From: Flagellimonas amoyensis | Lineage (GTDB): Bacteria > Bacteroidota > Bacteroidia > Flavobacteriales > Flavobacteriaceae | DNA length: 64,000 nt | Assembly (NCBI RefSeq): GCF_003058265.1 | Contig: NZ_QBUK01000004.1 | Span: forward strand, 124,001-188,000 | Direction of reading: 5' to 3' | Part shown: piece after piece, positions 34,601 to 43,090 of the stretch | Layout of the letters: each line of letters starts with the position of its first letter | How positions within the stretch are numbered: the first letter of the stretch is position 1 | Made by a program: the position numbers and the translations under genes | Notes under the pieces: model-generated | Database searches by the model: none | Seen by the model: the letters and a program-made list of their open reading frames with translations, nothing else | What the model was told of the DNA's origin: nothing

Positions 34601-34715
34601 GTTTTCCCTAGTACTCACCCTGTTCATCATCCCGGCCCTGTACCTCATGTGGTCCAGAAAAAAAGTGGTACGCCCAGAATTCAAAAACCTAGAACTTTCC
34701 TCACATGGACATTAA
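31617..34715 (+). CDS. RND efflux pump inner-membrane permease (AcrB/HAE1-like)
   Basis: 1032 residues, normal for AcrB-type pumps, with 12 predicted membrane helices in two halves. The first helix is TIVMNISIILFGIIGYTFLG. The proton-relay acidic pair is in helix 4 (GLVVDDGIVVTEN, about 400-412) and the basic partner in helix 10 (LVTKNGILIVEFANQ). Porter-domain motifs include REFPSIDPAVVSV near the N-terminus. It is a proton-driven exporter of drugs, bile- or plant-derived compounds or solvents; the substrate cannot be told. It overlaps the adaptor gene by 4 bp and the tolC gene by 11 bp. Confidence 0.96.
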   Translation: MNLSTISIKRPVLTIVMNISIILFGIIGYTFLGVREFPSIDPAVVSVRTSYSGANADIIESQITEPLEKAINSIDGIRNITSSSVQGSSSITIEFELDKDLEAAANDVRDKVSQALRSLPEDLDAPPVVSKADADADRIISMTVQSNSKNILELSDYAENVIAQRIETIPGVSGVQIWGQRRYAMRLWIDPLKLASYGLTVADVRAALLAQNIELPSGKLTGDNTELSVKTLGNLNTEEEFNNIIILADGEKLVQLSDIGRATLEGENMETKMSDSGQPMVAVAVVPQPGTNYLEIANAFYEEYEKLQKDLPEDFKLNVVIDDTVFVKRAVTEVAETILISIILVILVIYLFFRNWSLALRPLLDIPVSLIATFFFMWMLGFSVNVLTLLAIVLATGLVVDDGIVVTENIYKKIEEGMNPIEAAIKGSNEIFFAVISISITLAAVFLPVIFLEGFVGRLFREFGVVLGTAVLVSAFVSLTLTPMLNAYLTKPGKQSKSKFYQVTEKYFVAMNESYKSALEKFIQKKWLSFPILIGCLGLIVLFYSLLQKETAPYDDRGFVSMNVTAPEGSSYDYMDKLMTDITKLINDSIPEKKVSLILTSPGFGSSSVNSGRANVALVDPSERERSQREIAQDLGRWSKAFVGGRSNVSERPTISVNRRGGPPIQFIIQAKNFDKLQEKVPEFMAEAEKDPTFSFVDVNLKFNKPEIYVSIDREKAQSLGVSVRDVAQTLQLSLSGQRFGYFLMNGKQYQVIGQFDKQDRNDPTDLTSIFVKNDKGQLIQLDNLVTTEEHSSPPQLFHNNRYMSATVSANLAPGKSIGDGIDAMNTIKDRVLDETFTTDLGGESRDFVESSSNTAFAFGLAFLLIFLILAAQFESFIDPIIIILTVPMAVAGAMFSLWLFGETWNIFSQIGTIMLIGLVTKNGILIVEFANQLQEEDQELSKMEAIMKASVSRLRPILMTSLTVALGALPIALSLGAASASRTGMGVVIIGGTLFSLVLTLFIIPALYLMWSRKKVVRPEFKNLELSSHGH

Positions 34716-36015
34716 GCAGCGAATAAGCATTTTTATATTCGTACTGGGTAGCATTGCTTTGGCCAATGCACAGGAAATCCTTACGGTGCAGGATGCGGTA
34801 AAAATAGCCCTGGACAATAATTTTCAGATAAAAACGGCCCGAAACGAACTGAAGATAGACGAGTTGGGCACCACTCCGGGACAGGCTGGAATGCTTCCAC
34901 AAGTAGGGGCCAACTTGAATGACAACAACACCGTACAAAGTTTGACCCAAGTCCGTAACGATGGAACTGTTCAAGACCGGGACAATGTAAAAAACAGCAA
35001 CTTCAATTACGGTGTGGCCTTGGAATGGACCGTTTTTGATGGTCTTCGCATGTTTGCCAATTACGAGCAGTTAAAGGAAACCAAAAAATTGGGCGAAGCC
35101 GAACTGAAACAGGCTATCCTGACCACCGTTGGGGAAGTGATGATCACCTATTATGACTTGGTACAACAACAGCAACAGCTCTCGGCGCTGGACAGTACCT
35201 TGATCATCTCGGAGCAGAGGGTGGAATTGGCCCAGAACCGTTTTACCATAGGTAAGGCATCCAAACTGGAAGTACTGAACGCCCAAGTGGACCTCAATAC
35301 GGACCAGACCCTGATGCAACGCCAACAGGAACTTTATAAGAACACCAAAATTCAACTGAACGAACAGTTGGCCCGTGATCTCAAAATTGATTTTAAGGTC
35401 ATCCCTGAAATCTTTGTGGACCAAAAACTGATCCTGGATGAACTGGAAGCCAAGGTAACAGAGGAAAATCCTCAATTGCAGGCCGAAAAAATAAACAAAC
35501 GCATCAGCGAACTGGAGCTGAAACAAATCAAGGCTGCCCGTTATCCGTCCGTATTTGTGACCTCGGGGTATAACATTGGCAATTCCAAATCGGAGCTGGG
35601 CTTTGCCACAAGTTCAGAATCCAAAGGGTTCAGCTATGGTTTTGGGGCAACCCTAAACCTGTTTGATGGTTTCAACCAGAACAGGAACGAAAAAATGGGA
35701 AAAGTGGCCTTGGAGAATGCTGAAATTGCCATTGCCCAACAGGAACAGGCCTTGAACTCCTTGGTGAACACCACGTACCAAACCTATCTGACCAACATCA
35801 GCCTTATGGAACTTGAGGAAAGGAACGAGTCTATCGCCAAAGAAAATCTGGATATTACTGTGGAGAAATACCGTATCGGTATCATTCCCACCATAGAGTT
35901 CAGAACGGCCCAATTGAACTACATCAATGCCAGTGTACGGCTCAGCAACGCTAAATTCCAGGCCAAACTTTCCGAGATAGTCCTGAAACAATTGGCCGGA
36001 AACCTGGAGATATAA
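34705..36015 (+). CDS. TolC-family outer-membrane efflux protein
   Basis: 436 residues, signal peptide about 1-22 (ending ANAQ). Two OEP repeats: the first starts LTVQDAVKIALDNNFQIKTARNE, the second after about residue 210, each with long amphipathic helices (QQQQLSALDSTLIISEQRVELAQNRF, ELEERNESIAKENLDITVEKY, in pieces) and short barrel strands. This trimeric channel completes the tripartite pump encoded upstream. Its start lies 11 bp inside the pump gene, so translation is coupled. The only thing after it is repeat copy 2. Confidence 0.93.
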   Translation: MDIKQRISIFIFVLGSIALANAQEILTVQDAVKIALDNNFQIKTARNELKIDELGTTPGQAGMLPQVGANLNDNNTVQSLTQVRNDGTVQDRDNVKNSNFNYGVALEWTVFDGLRMFANYEQLKETKKLGEAELKQAILTTVGEVMITYYDLVQQQQQLSALDSTLIISEQRVELAQNRFTIGKASKLEVLNAQVDLNTDQTLMQRQQELYKNTKIQLNEQLARDLKIDFKVIPEIFVDQKLILDELEAKVTEENPQLQAEKINKRISELELKQIKAARYPSVFVTSGYNIGNSKSELGFATSSESKGFSYGFGATLNLFDGFNQNRNEKMGKVALENAEIAIAQQEQALNSLVNTTYQTYLTNISLMELEERNESIAKENLDITVEKYRIGIIPTIEFRTAQLNYINASVRLSNAKFQAKLSEIVLKQLAGNLEI

Positions 36016-36161
36016 AATCAAAATACTCCTTGATACACGGTATGCAAAGTATCGGAATCAAGACCGCTGCACTTTAGGGGTCAAAAAACTAGACTTGTCT
36101 TCATTCCACAAGTCAGTTAAATGCCAATCTTCGGAAATTTCCATGAATGAAATTCAAGTTT

Positions 36162-36234
36162 TGTCAGGTTGAGCATAGTCGAAATCCATTGGTCTTGATA
36201 CAGATTTAGTTCTCGACTACGCCCGAACTGACAG
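36162..36234. repeat. Dispersed palindromic intergenic repeat, copy 2
   Basis: The left end TGTCAGGTTGAGCATAGTCGA and right end TTCTCGACTACGCCCGAACTGACA are imperfect inverted copies, about 73 bp in all. It shares the TGTCAG..CGAG and TCTCGA arms with copies at 6139 and 49960 but has a shorter centre. It lies between two convergent genes (tolC and the SSS symporter), where it could act as a bidirectional terminator. Confidence 0.7.
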
Positions 36235-36257
36235 TTAAAGAAGTTCTTTGGACAATA

Positions 36258-37877
36258 CTACTTCCCATTGAACCACACCATCACATAGATGACAATGGCT
36301 ATAATAATCACGGAAATGACAATGTCCTTCCAGTTATAACTGCTTTTGTTCTTACTTTTTTCCTCCTCAGAAATGGTGGCATAGGTAAGGTTTTGCAATT
36401 TTTCTTCCGACGGTGCCTTGGTCGCGTAGCTTACCACCAATATCAATATGATACAGAACAGGAAGAACCAAGAGGCGAAGGAGAGGAAGTTCATATCTCC
36501 CATGAAGAACCAGAAACTTCCGGGGTCCAAGGATTCCTTCACCAATTCGAGAACTATCCTGAGTGCCCCAACAACAAATCCAACAATAAGGGTGATGAAA
36601 GCTCCTTGCGCATTGATCCGCTTGTGGAATATTCCCAGCAGGAACACTGCCGTAATAGGCGGTGCTATGTAGGATTGTACACTTTGAAGGTATTCGTAGA
36701 GCACTCCGGAAATGTTGGCCATGATAGGAATCCAAATGATACCGATGATCACCACGATCACCGTAGCAATCTGTCCTGTCCTCACCAGTTTCTTCTCTGG
36801 TGTATTGGGTCGTAACTTTTTATAGATGTCCACCGTGAACAGGGTAGAACATGAATTGAAAACAGAGGCCAGGGAACTCATCAAAGCTGCCAAAAGACCT
36901 GCTGCGACCAACCCTCGCAATCCGGACGGCAACAGGTTGCTCATCAAAACGGGGAAGGCCTCATCCGGGCTGTCCCAATCCAGTTCGCCGCGCATTTTCA
37001 AGGTCAGGGCAATCACGCCAGGGATTAAAAAGAGGAAAACCGGCATCAACTTCAACAAGGCACCAAAAATGGTCCCTCTCCTACCCTCTTTGATGTTCTT
37101 GGCCGTAAGCGCCCTTTGCACGATGTACTGATCGGTACACCAATACCAAATTCCCGTGATCGTACTTGCAATAAAGAGCGAAGGCCATGGAAAATCAGGG
37201 TCGGAAGCGGAGCGCCACATATTGAGGTATTCCGGGGTAACGGTCTCCTTCATGCTCTGCCAACCTCCCACGTGGTCCAGACCGATAAGGGTCAGGGCCG
37301 CTGCGCCAATGACCAATATAATGGCCTGCAAGGTTTCGGTATAGACCACGGCGCGCATGCCACCCAGAACGGTATAAACTCCTGTTAAAACCACCGTGGC
37401 AATGGCACCGGTCCAAAAATCGATGCCCAGCAAAGCTGAGACCACAATCCCACCTGCATAGATGGTCACCGATATTTTGGTGAGCACGTAGGCCACAATG
37501 GAGAATACGGAAAGAATCCATCGGGAGCGTGCATCAAAACGTTTTTCCAAAAATTCGGGCATGGTAAAGACCCCTGCCCGGGCATAGAAGGGCAAAAACA
37601 CCCACCCCAAGATGAGCACCACCCATGCCTGTATTTCATAAATGAGCATGGGCAATCGGTTCCCTGCCCCGGCACCCGCAAGTCCCACAACGTGTTCCGA
37701 GCCAATATTGGAAGCAAAGATAGAAGCCCCCACTACAAACCATCCCACATTTCTACCGGCAAGAAAATAATCTTCCGTGCTTTCCTTCTTCTTGCGTATT
37801 ACCCAAACGGCGATTCCCAAAAGCACAACAAAGTAAGCGGATATGGTAATCCAATCAAAAGTATCCAATGTCCTCAT
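36258..37877 (-). CDS. Sodium/solute symporter (SSS family), probable L-arabinose importer
   Basis: 539 residues with about 13-14 membrane helices, of the SGLT-like branch. Features include an N-terminal ITISAYFVVLLGIAVWVIRKKKESTEDYFLAGRNVGWFVVGAS region (positions 11-52), the conserved GSEHVVGLAGAGAGNRL and a sodium-site helix LAALMSSLASVFNSCSTLFT in the second half. It is the last gene of the leftward arabinose operon, 7 bp after the mutarotase gene, so L-arabinose is the most likely substrate (context inference). It would take up arabinose released in the periplasm by GH51 and GH127. Confidence 0.92.
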   Translation of the reverse strand: MRTLDTFDWITISAYFVVLLGIAVWVIRKKKESTEDYFLAGRNVGWFVVGASIFASNIGSEHVVGLAGAGAGNRLPMLIYEIQAWVVLILGWVFLPFYARAGVFTMPEFLEKRFDARSRWILSVFSIVAYVLTKISVTIYAGGIVVSALLGIDFWTGAIATVVLTGVYTVLGGMRAVVYTETLQAIILVIGAAALTLIGLDHVGGWQSMKETVTPEYLNMWRSASDPDFPWPSLFIASTITGIWYWCTDQYIVQRALTAKNIKEGRRGTIFGALLKLMPVFLFLIPGVIALTLKMRGELDWDSPDEAFPVLMSNLLPSGLRGLVAAGLLAALMSSLASVFNSCSTLFTVDIYKKLRPNTPEKKLVRTGQIATVIVVIIGIIWIPIMANISGVLYEYLQSVQSYIAPPITAVFLLGIFHKRINAQGAFITLIVGFVVGALRIVLELVKESLDPGSFWFFMGDMNFLSFASWFFLFCIILILVVSYATKAPSEEKLQNLTYATISEEEKSKNKSSYNWKDIVISVIIIAIVIYVMVWFNGK

Positions 37878-37884
37878 GTCCTGC

Positions 37885-39069
37885 TTATTTGGTGGATAGT
37901 TTGAATGTGGTCCTGGACGAATAGGTCTCGCCAGGGTTCAGCCTAACGGAAGGAAATCCTTCTTGGTTGGGGGTATCGGGATAATGTTGGGTCTCCAAAC
38001 AAAATCCTGCCCTTTGCCCATAAGTTCCCCCCTTCTGTGCAGGCAAGGTGCCATCCAAAAAGTTTCCACTGTAGAATTGGATTCCAGGCTCGTCGGTATA
38101 CACCTCGAGCAAGCGTCCTGTTTTAGGGTGATATGCGGCGGCAGCCAGACCATAATTGCCTTCTTTCGGATTCAGGGCCCAACAGTGGTCGTAGCCTTTC
38201 CCCAGCTTCAATTGTTCGTTCTCCACATTGATTTCCTTGCCCATCAACTTGGGTTGTTTGAAATCGAATGGGGTTCCAGAAACGGCACGGAGCTCTCCGG
38301 TGGGAATAAGCCCCCCATCCACGGGTAGGTATGCATCGGCATCCAAGAAAAGTTCGTGGTCGAGTACACTTTGGGTAAAGTCGCCTGAAAGATTAAAATA
38401 GCTGTGTTGGGTCAGGTTCACAATGGTAGGTTTGTCCGTGGTGGCCTCGTAGCGTACATCGAGTTCATTGTTCCCATTCAAGGTGTAGGTGACCTTCACA
38501 TCCAGTTTGCCTGGATAGCCTTCCTCCCCATCGGCACTGGTGTAGGTAAGCTCCAAAGAAGCACCTTCAGCTGTACTTTCCGCTTTGGCTTGCCAAACCA
38601 CCTTGTCAAAACCCTTTTCACCACCATGGAGATGATTTTCGCCATCGTTGGTGGCCAAGGTGTAGGTCTCACTATCCAAACTAAACTTTCCTTTGGCAAT
38701 CCGGTTGCCGTACCGGCCTATCAATGCCCCGAAATAAGGGTTTCCATCAAGGTATTGTTGCAAATCGTCAAACCCTAGGACAATATCTTCATACGAGCCA
38801 TTTTTGTCCGGGGCCGTCCAACGTGTGATGATTCCACCATAGGTGATCACATCGATTTCCATCCCCGAAGCATTCCTCAAAGTGTATTTTTCCACTGTCT
38901 GCCCATCTGGCATTTTCCCAAAACTGGTCTTTTCAAAATATTCTTTCCCTTGTTGGGCATCTGTGGTTTCCATACTTGACTGATTTTCCTTTTTGTTTTC
39001 CTTACATCCCAAATTTAAAAGTGTTAGCAGAAAAACAAAACAAATAAGGTAAGGTTGTGCTGTCCTCAT
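37885..39069 (-). CDS. Aldose 1-epimerase (mutarotase), lipoprotein
   Basis: 394 residues. Signal sequence with lipobox LNLGC (Cys22), so it is membrane-anchored outside the cytoplasm. The galactose-mutarotase fold is evident: ITYGGIITRWTAPDK, FGALIGRYGNRIAKGKF, GENHLHGGEKGFDKVVW (catalytic-region His), LTQHSYFNLSGD with the second His, and the C-terminal FCLETQHYPDTPNQ with the catalytic Glu. It interconverts anomers of free sugars, here probably L-arabinose before uptake. It lies between araA and the symporter in one operon; the gap to araA is 42 bp. Confidence 0.93.
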   Translation of the reverse strand: MRTAQPYLICFVFLLTLLNLGCKENKKENQSSMETTDAQQGKEYFEKTSFGKMPDGQTVEKYTLRNASGMEIDVITYGGIITRWTAPDKNGSYEDIVLGFDDLQQYLDGNPYFGALIGRYGNRIAKGKFSLDSETYTLATNDGENHLHGGEKGFDKVVWQAKAESTAEGASLELTYTSADGEEGYPGKLDVKVTYTLNGNNELDVRYEATTDKPTIVNLTQHSYFNLSGDFTQSVLDHELFLDADAYLPVDGGLIPTGELRAVSGTPFDFKQPKLMGKEINVENEQLKLGKGYDHCWALNPKEGNYGLAAAAYHPKTGRLLEVYTDEPGIQFYSGNFLDGTLPAQKGGTYGQRAGFCLETQHYPDTPNQEGFPSVRLNPGETYSSRTTFKLSTK

Positions 39070-39111
39070 GATAATCTGTTTGTTTGTTAGTTAATTTTTT
39101 ATTGGCATTGA

Positions 39112-40617
39112 TTACATCCCGTGCTGAAACAAATGATAGTAGGCTTCGTTGGCATGCAACTGATCTTTGAAATTCCTGATCTTGGTATCGGCATCGATCA
39201 CTAAGAGTTCAATTCCGAAAATATCGGCAAAATCTTCCATATATTCCGCCCCCAATGCTTGGGAATACACCGTGTGGTGTGCCCCACCTGCGTAGATCCA
39301 TGCGGTGGCCGCTATGTCCAGATTGGGTTTCGGGTCCCAAAGCACCCGGGCCACGGGCAGTTTTGGCAAATTGGCCATAGGCGCAACAGCTTCCACTTCG
39401 TTGACAATCAACCGGAAACGGTTCCCCATATCCACCAGGGAAGCGTTGATCGCATTTCCTGCCGGGGAATTGAACACCAATCGAACTGGGTCTTCCTTCC
39501 CCCCAATTCCAAGGGGATGGACCTCACACGAAGCTTTTCCACTGGCTATGGTCGGACAGATTTCCAACATATGGGATCCCAATACATATTCTTTTTGTGG
39601 GGTAAAATGATAGGTATAGTCCTCCATGAAAGAGGTGCCTCCTTCCAACCCTTCGGCCATCACCTTCATGACCCTGACCATGGCCGCTGTTTTCCAATCG
39701 CCTTCTCCTCCAAATCCATAACCATCGGCCATCAGCCTTTGCACAGCAAGTCCTGGCAACTGCTTTAGTGACCCGAGGTTTTCGAAGGTATCGGTAAATG
39801 CCTTGAATCCGCCTTCGTCCAAAAAGGTGCGAAGCCCCAATTCAATCTTGGCCGCTTCCACCAAGGACTGGCGTTTTGCCCCATTTTTTTGGAGGGCGTC
39901 CGACAAGGTATATGTGGCTTCATATTCTTCAAGGAGCCGATCTACTGATTTTTGATCCACCGCATCGATACGGCTTGTGATATCCGAAGAATCGTACCCA
40001 TTGACCGCCACACCAAAGCGCATCTGTGCGGCCACTTTATCACCTTCGGTCACGGCCACTTCCCTCATATTGTCCCCAAAACGGGCCACTTTGAGGTGTC
40101 GCAGTTCATCGGCGCCCAACGCCACACGGGCAAAAACACCCAGTTTTTGTTGCACTCTTTCACTTTTCCAATGGCCCACGATCACTTTTCGGTTCTTGCG
40201 CATGCGGGACATCATAAAACCGAACTCGCGGTCACCGTGTGCCGATTGGTTCAGGTTCATAAAGTCCATGTCAATGTTCTCCCAAGGGATCTCTGCATTG
40301 AACTGTGTGTGCAGATGGCACAAGGGCTTGCTGAGCGCAGTAAGTCCTGCAATCCACATTTTGGCGGGCGAAAAGGTGTGCATCCAAGCCACCAGACCAA
40401 TACACGAAGGGTCGTTACTGGCTTCGCGGCACAGTGCCAAGATTTCATCGGGAGTGGTCACTATGGGTTTAAAGACCAAGTTGATGGGCAATTGGCCCGA
40501 TCCGTTCAGTCCGTCCACGATGTTTTTAGAATTGGAGGCCACCTGTTTCAAGGTTTCTGGGCCATATAAATGTTGACTTCCGGTAACGAACCAGATTTCT
40601 TTAGAAGCTATTTTCAT
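39112..40617 (-). CDS. araA: L-arabinose isomerase
   Basis: 501 residues, the normal size for AraA, cytoplasmic. It begins [18 protein letters not shown], the family signature. Metal and catalytic residues lie in [20 protein letters not shown] and [18 protein letters not shown], and a further His in the C-terminal [12 protein letters not shown]. It converts L-arabinose to L-ribulose with a divalent metal, usually manganese. It is followed by the mutarotase and preceded by araD 17 bp away, giving the order araB-araD-araA in the direction of transcription. Confidence 0.97.
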   Translation of the reverse strand: MKIASKEIWFVTGSQHLYGPETLKQVASNSKNIVDGLNGSGQLPINLVFKPIVTTPDEILALCREASNDPSCIGLVAWMHTFSPAKMWIAGLTALSKPLCHLHTQFNAEIPWENIDMDFMNLNQSAHGDREFGFMMSRMRKNRKVIVGHWKSERVQQKLGVFARVALGADELRHLKVARFGDNMREVAVTEGDKVAAQMRFGVAVNGYDSSDITSRIDAVDQKSVDRLLEEYEATYTLSDALQKNGAKRQSLVEAAKIELGLRTFLDEGGFKAFTDTFENLGSLKQLPGLAVQRLMADGYGFGGEGDWKTAAMVRVMKVMAEGLEGGTSFMEDYTYHFTPQKEYVLGSHMLEICPTIASGKASCEVHPLGIGGKEDPVRLVFNSPAGNAINASLVDMGNRFRLIVNEVEAVAPMANLPKLPVARVLWDPKPNLDIAATAWIYAGGAHHTVYSQALGAEYMEDFADIFGIELLVIDADTKIRNFKDQLHANEAYYHLFQHGM

Positions 40618-40634
40618 TTAGATGTAAAATTATA

Positions 40635-41336
40635 TTATTGACCGTAATAGGCATTTTTACCATGTTTACGCTCGTAGTGTTTTTTTATGAGTGATTCTTT
40701 TAATCTCGGTGCATCGGGGTTTATCTGTAGGGTGAGATAGGCCATTTGTGCCACGGTTTCCAATACCTTGGTGTTATAAACCGCTTTCGCTGCATTTTTG
40801 CCCCAAGCGAATGGACCATGGTTCCCTATCAATATCATTTCCACTTCATGGTAATCCAGTCCCCGTTCCTTGAAGCAGTCCAAAATCTGGATGCCGGTAT
40901 TGTGTTCATAGTTCCCTTCGATAAGTTCGTCCGCCATGGGTGGGGCACAGGGGATGTCCTGGGTCAGATGGTCCGCATGGGTGGTGCCAAAGATGGGAAT
41001 GTCCAATTGAGCCTGCGCCCAGGACACGGAATACATGGCATGGGTGTGCGCCACTCCGCCGATACTTTCCCAATTTTTGTAGAGATAGCTATGCGTCTTG
41101 GTATCCGATGAGGGTCTTAATTTCCCTTCCACCACTTGGTTATCGTAATCCACGATGACGATATCCTCAGGTTTTAATGTTTCATAAGGCACACCGCTGG
41201 GCTTGATGGCAAAAACCGAATTTTCCCTATCCACGGCACTCACGTTCCCAAAGGTATAGATGACCAAACCAAGGGCATTCAGCTCCATGTTGGCCTCATA
41301 ACATTCTTCCTTGAGCGATTTGTATTTTGGGCCCAT
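40635..41336 (-). CDS. araD: L-ribulose-5-phosphate 4-epimerase
   Basis: 233 residues, class II aldolase-like fold, cytoplasmic. Zinc ligands are seen in GGVAHTHAMYSV (two histidines) and in the later GNHGPFAWG histidine, with the FGTTHADH segment between. The N-terminal ELNALGLVIYTFGNVSAVDRE is typical. It converts L-ribulose 5-phosphate to D-xylulose 5-phosphate, which enters the pentose phosphate pathway. It sits 3 bp after araB and 17 bp before araA, clearly co-transcribed. Confidence 0.96.
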   Translation of the reverse strand: MGPKYKSLKEECYEANMELNALGLVIYTFGNVSAVDRENSVFAIKPSGVPYETLKPEDIVIVDYDNQVVEGKLRPSSDTKTHSYLYKNWESIGGVAHTHAMYSVSWAQAQLDIPIFGTTHADHLTQDIPCAPPMADELIEGNYEHNTGIQILDCFKERGLDYHEVEMILIGNHGPFAWGKNAAKAVYNTKVLETVAQMAYLTLQINPDAPRLKESLIKKHYERKHGKNAYYGQ

Positions 41337-41339
41337 ATC

Positions 41340-43016
41340 TTATTTGTTTTTGTTGGTTCGTTCTTCCACAAAGCTCCCAAGGGCCTTGTATTCTTCCATT
41401 AATTTGGCGTAGGCTTCCACTTGGGAGGGCTCTGGCACATATTCTGCCTCAAAGTCGCTGCCCATGATCTTGCTGGCTTCGATCACATTTTTATGGATTC
41501 CAGATGCCACGGCCGCATATATCGCAGCTCCCAGAGCGGGAGCCTGATCGGACTCGGCCACTTTGATGGGCATGTTCAGCACATTGGCCAAGGTCTGCAT
41601 GATGAAAGGGGATTTTCGGGCCACCCCACCGATACCGACCACGGTTTCGATCTTTACCCCTTCTTCTTCAAAACGGTCCACGATCATTTTGGAACCAAAA
41701 CATATCGCATTCACCAAAGCCTTGAAGATATGGGGGGCATTTGTGCCCAGGGAAATTCCGGCAATGGCACTTTTCAACTCTTGATTGGCGTCCGGGGTTC
41801 TTCTACCATTGACCCAATCCAAAGCAATGGGAACAGACTCCGTCAAAGGAATTTTCTCTGCCTGCTCGGCCAAGGTGCGTATAAATTTGGATTCCACTTC
41901 GGCCTGAAGTTCTTGCCTTTGCTGGTCTGAAAGCACCGTTGATTCCATGATCAGATGGTCCATGGGCCATTCCAATAGATTTTTGAACCATGCGAGCACG
42001 TCCCCAAAAGCGGATTGGCCTGCTTCAAGCCCTATCATTCCCGGAATTACGGAACCATCGACCTGCCCGCAGATTCCCTTGACCGTTTTGCTGCCCACTG
42101 CTTCCGCGGAGGACACCATAATATCGCAAGTGGAGGTTCCCATGACCCTGACTAAGGCATGATGGTCCACTTTGGCTCCCACGGCACCTGCATGGGCATC
42201 AAAAGTGCCCACAGCAATGACGGTGTTGGTAGTCAAACCCAGTTTTCCTGCCCATTCTTCATTCAGGTGGCCCGCCACCTCATCGGAAGTATAGGTTTCA
42301 TCATATAGGTTTCCGCGAAGCGATGCCAAATATGGGTCCAGTTTTGCTAAAAATTCAGCATCTGGAAGTCCGCCCCAGCTCTCGTGCCACATCGCCTTGT
42401 GACCAGCAGCACATCTACTTCTCTTGAATTTTTTCAGGTCTTTTTCATCGGCCAGCAGATAGGTGACATAATCACAATGTTCCATCCAAGTATGGGTGGC
42501 ATTGACCACCTCTTTATCAGCTCTGGCTACATGGAGTATTTTGGCCCAGAACCATTCGGAAGAGTAAATTCCTCCTTCATATTTGGTGAAATCTTCCCCT
42601 CCCCAAGATCGGGCCAGGTCGTTGATCTCGTTGGCTTCCTTTACAGCGGTATGGTCCTTCCAAAGCACCATCATGGCATTCGGGTTTTCCTCAAAGCTAG
42701 GCACCATGGCCAATGCCGTTCCATCCTCGGCTATTGGCATTGGGGAGGAACCTGTGGTATCGATACAGATTCCCTTGACGGTCTCCGGGGACACACCGCT
42801 TTGCTTCATCACGGCCCGAATGGTGTGCTCCAATCCTTCGATATGATCCAATGGGTGTTGGCGAAACTGATTGATTTCCGGTCTGCAATATTTTTGTGCC
42901 TTCCATCTGGGATACCAAAATACTTCAGAGGCCAGCTCTGCACCGTTTTGGGTATCGATCAATACGGCCCTTACCGAATCGGAACCATAATCGAGTCCTA
43001 TTACGTATTCTTTCAT
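41340..43016 (-). CDS. araB: Ribulokinase
   Basis: 558 residues of the FGGY kinase family. The N-terminal nucleotide-site loop is GLDYGSDSVRAVLID, and the C-terminal ATPase motif GIGGVARKSPFIMQTLANVL is complete. The substrate-site region CIDTTGSSPMPI and the GTFDAHAGAVGAKVDHH segment match ribulokinase rather than xylulokinase. It phosphorylates L-ribulose (cytoplasmic). It is the first of the three catabolic genes after the two arabinofuranosidase genes; the 74-bp gap to GH127 upstream holds a small hairpin only (43038-43053). Confidence 0.95.
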   Translation of the reverse strand: MKEYVIGLDYGSDSVRAVLIDTQNGAELASEVFWYPRWKAQKYCRPEINQFRQHPLDHIEGLEHTIRAVMKQSGVSPETVKGICIDTTGSSPMPIAEDGTALAMVPSFEENPNAMMVLWKDHTAVKEANEINDLARSWGGEDFTKYEGGIYSSEWFWAKILHVARADKEVVNATHTWMEHCDYVTYLLADEKDLKKFKRSRCAAGHKAMWHESWGGLPDAEFLAKLDPYLASLRGNLYDETYTSDEVAGHLNEEWAGKLGLTTNTVIAVGTFDAHAGAVGAKVDHHALVRVMGTSTCDIMVSSAEAVGSKTVKGICGQVDGSVIPGMIGLEAGQSAFGDVLAWFKNLLEWPMDHLIMESTVLSDQQRQELQAEVESKFIRTLAEQAEKIPLTESVPIALDWVNGRRTPDANQELKSAIAGISLGTNAPHIFKALVNAICFGSKMIVDRFEEEGVKIETVVGIGGVARKSPFIMQTLANVLNMPIKVAESDQAPALGAAIYAAVASGIHKNVIEASKIMGSDFEAEYVPEPSQVEAYAKLMEEYKALGSFVEERTNKNK

Positions 43017-43090
43017 TCTGTTGGTCAGTCTTCAAAAAGCATTTTTCAATGCTCGAGTGTTGGATGTATAAATTTCTGTTTTTTAGGCTA

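Noticed and set aside
43038..43053. Hairpin AGCATT-TTTC-AATGCT between GH127 and araB as a terminator
   Set aside because: The stem is only 6 bp and lacks a T-run directly after it; the genes are most likely co-transcribed.
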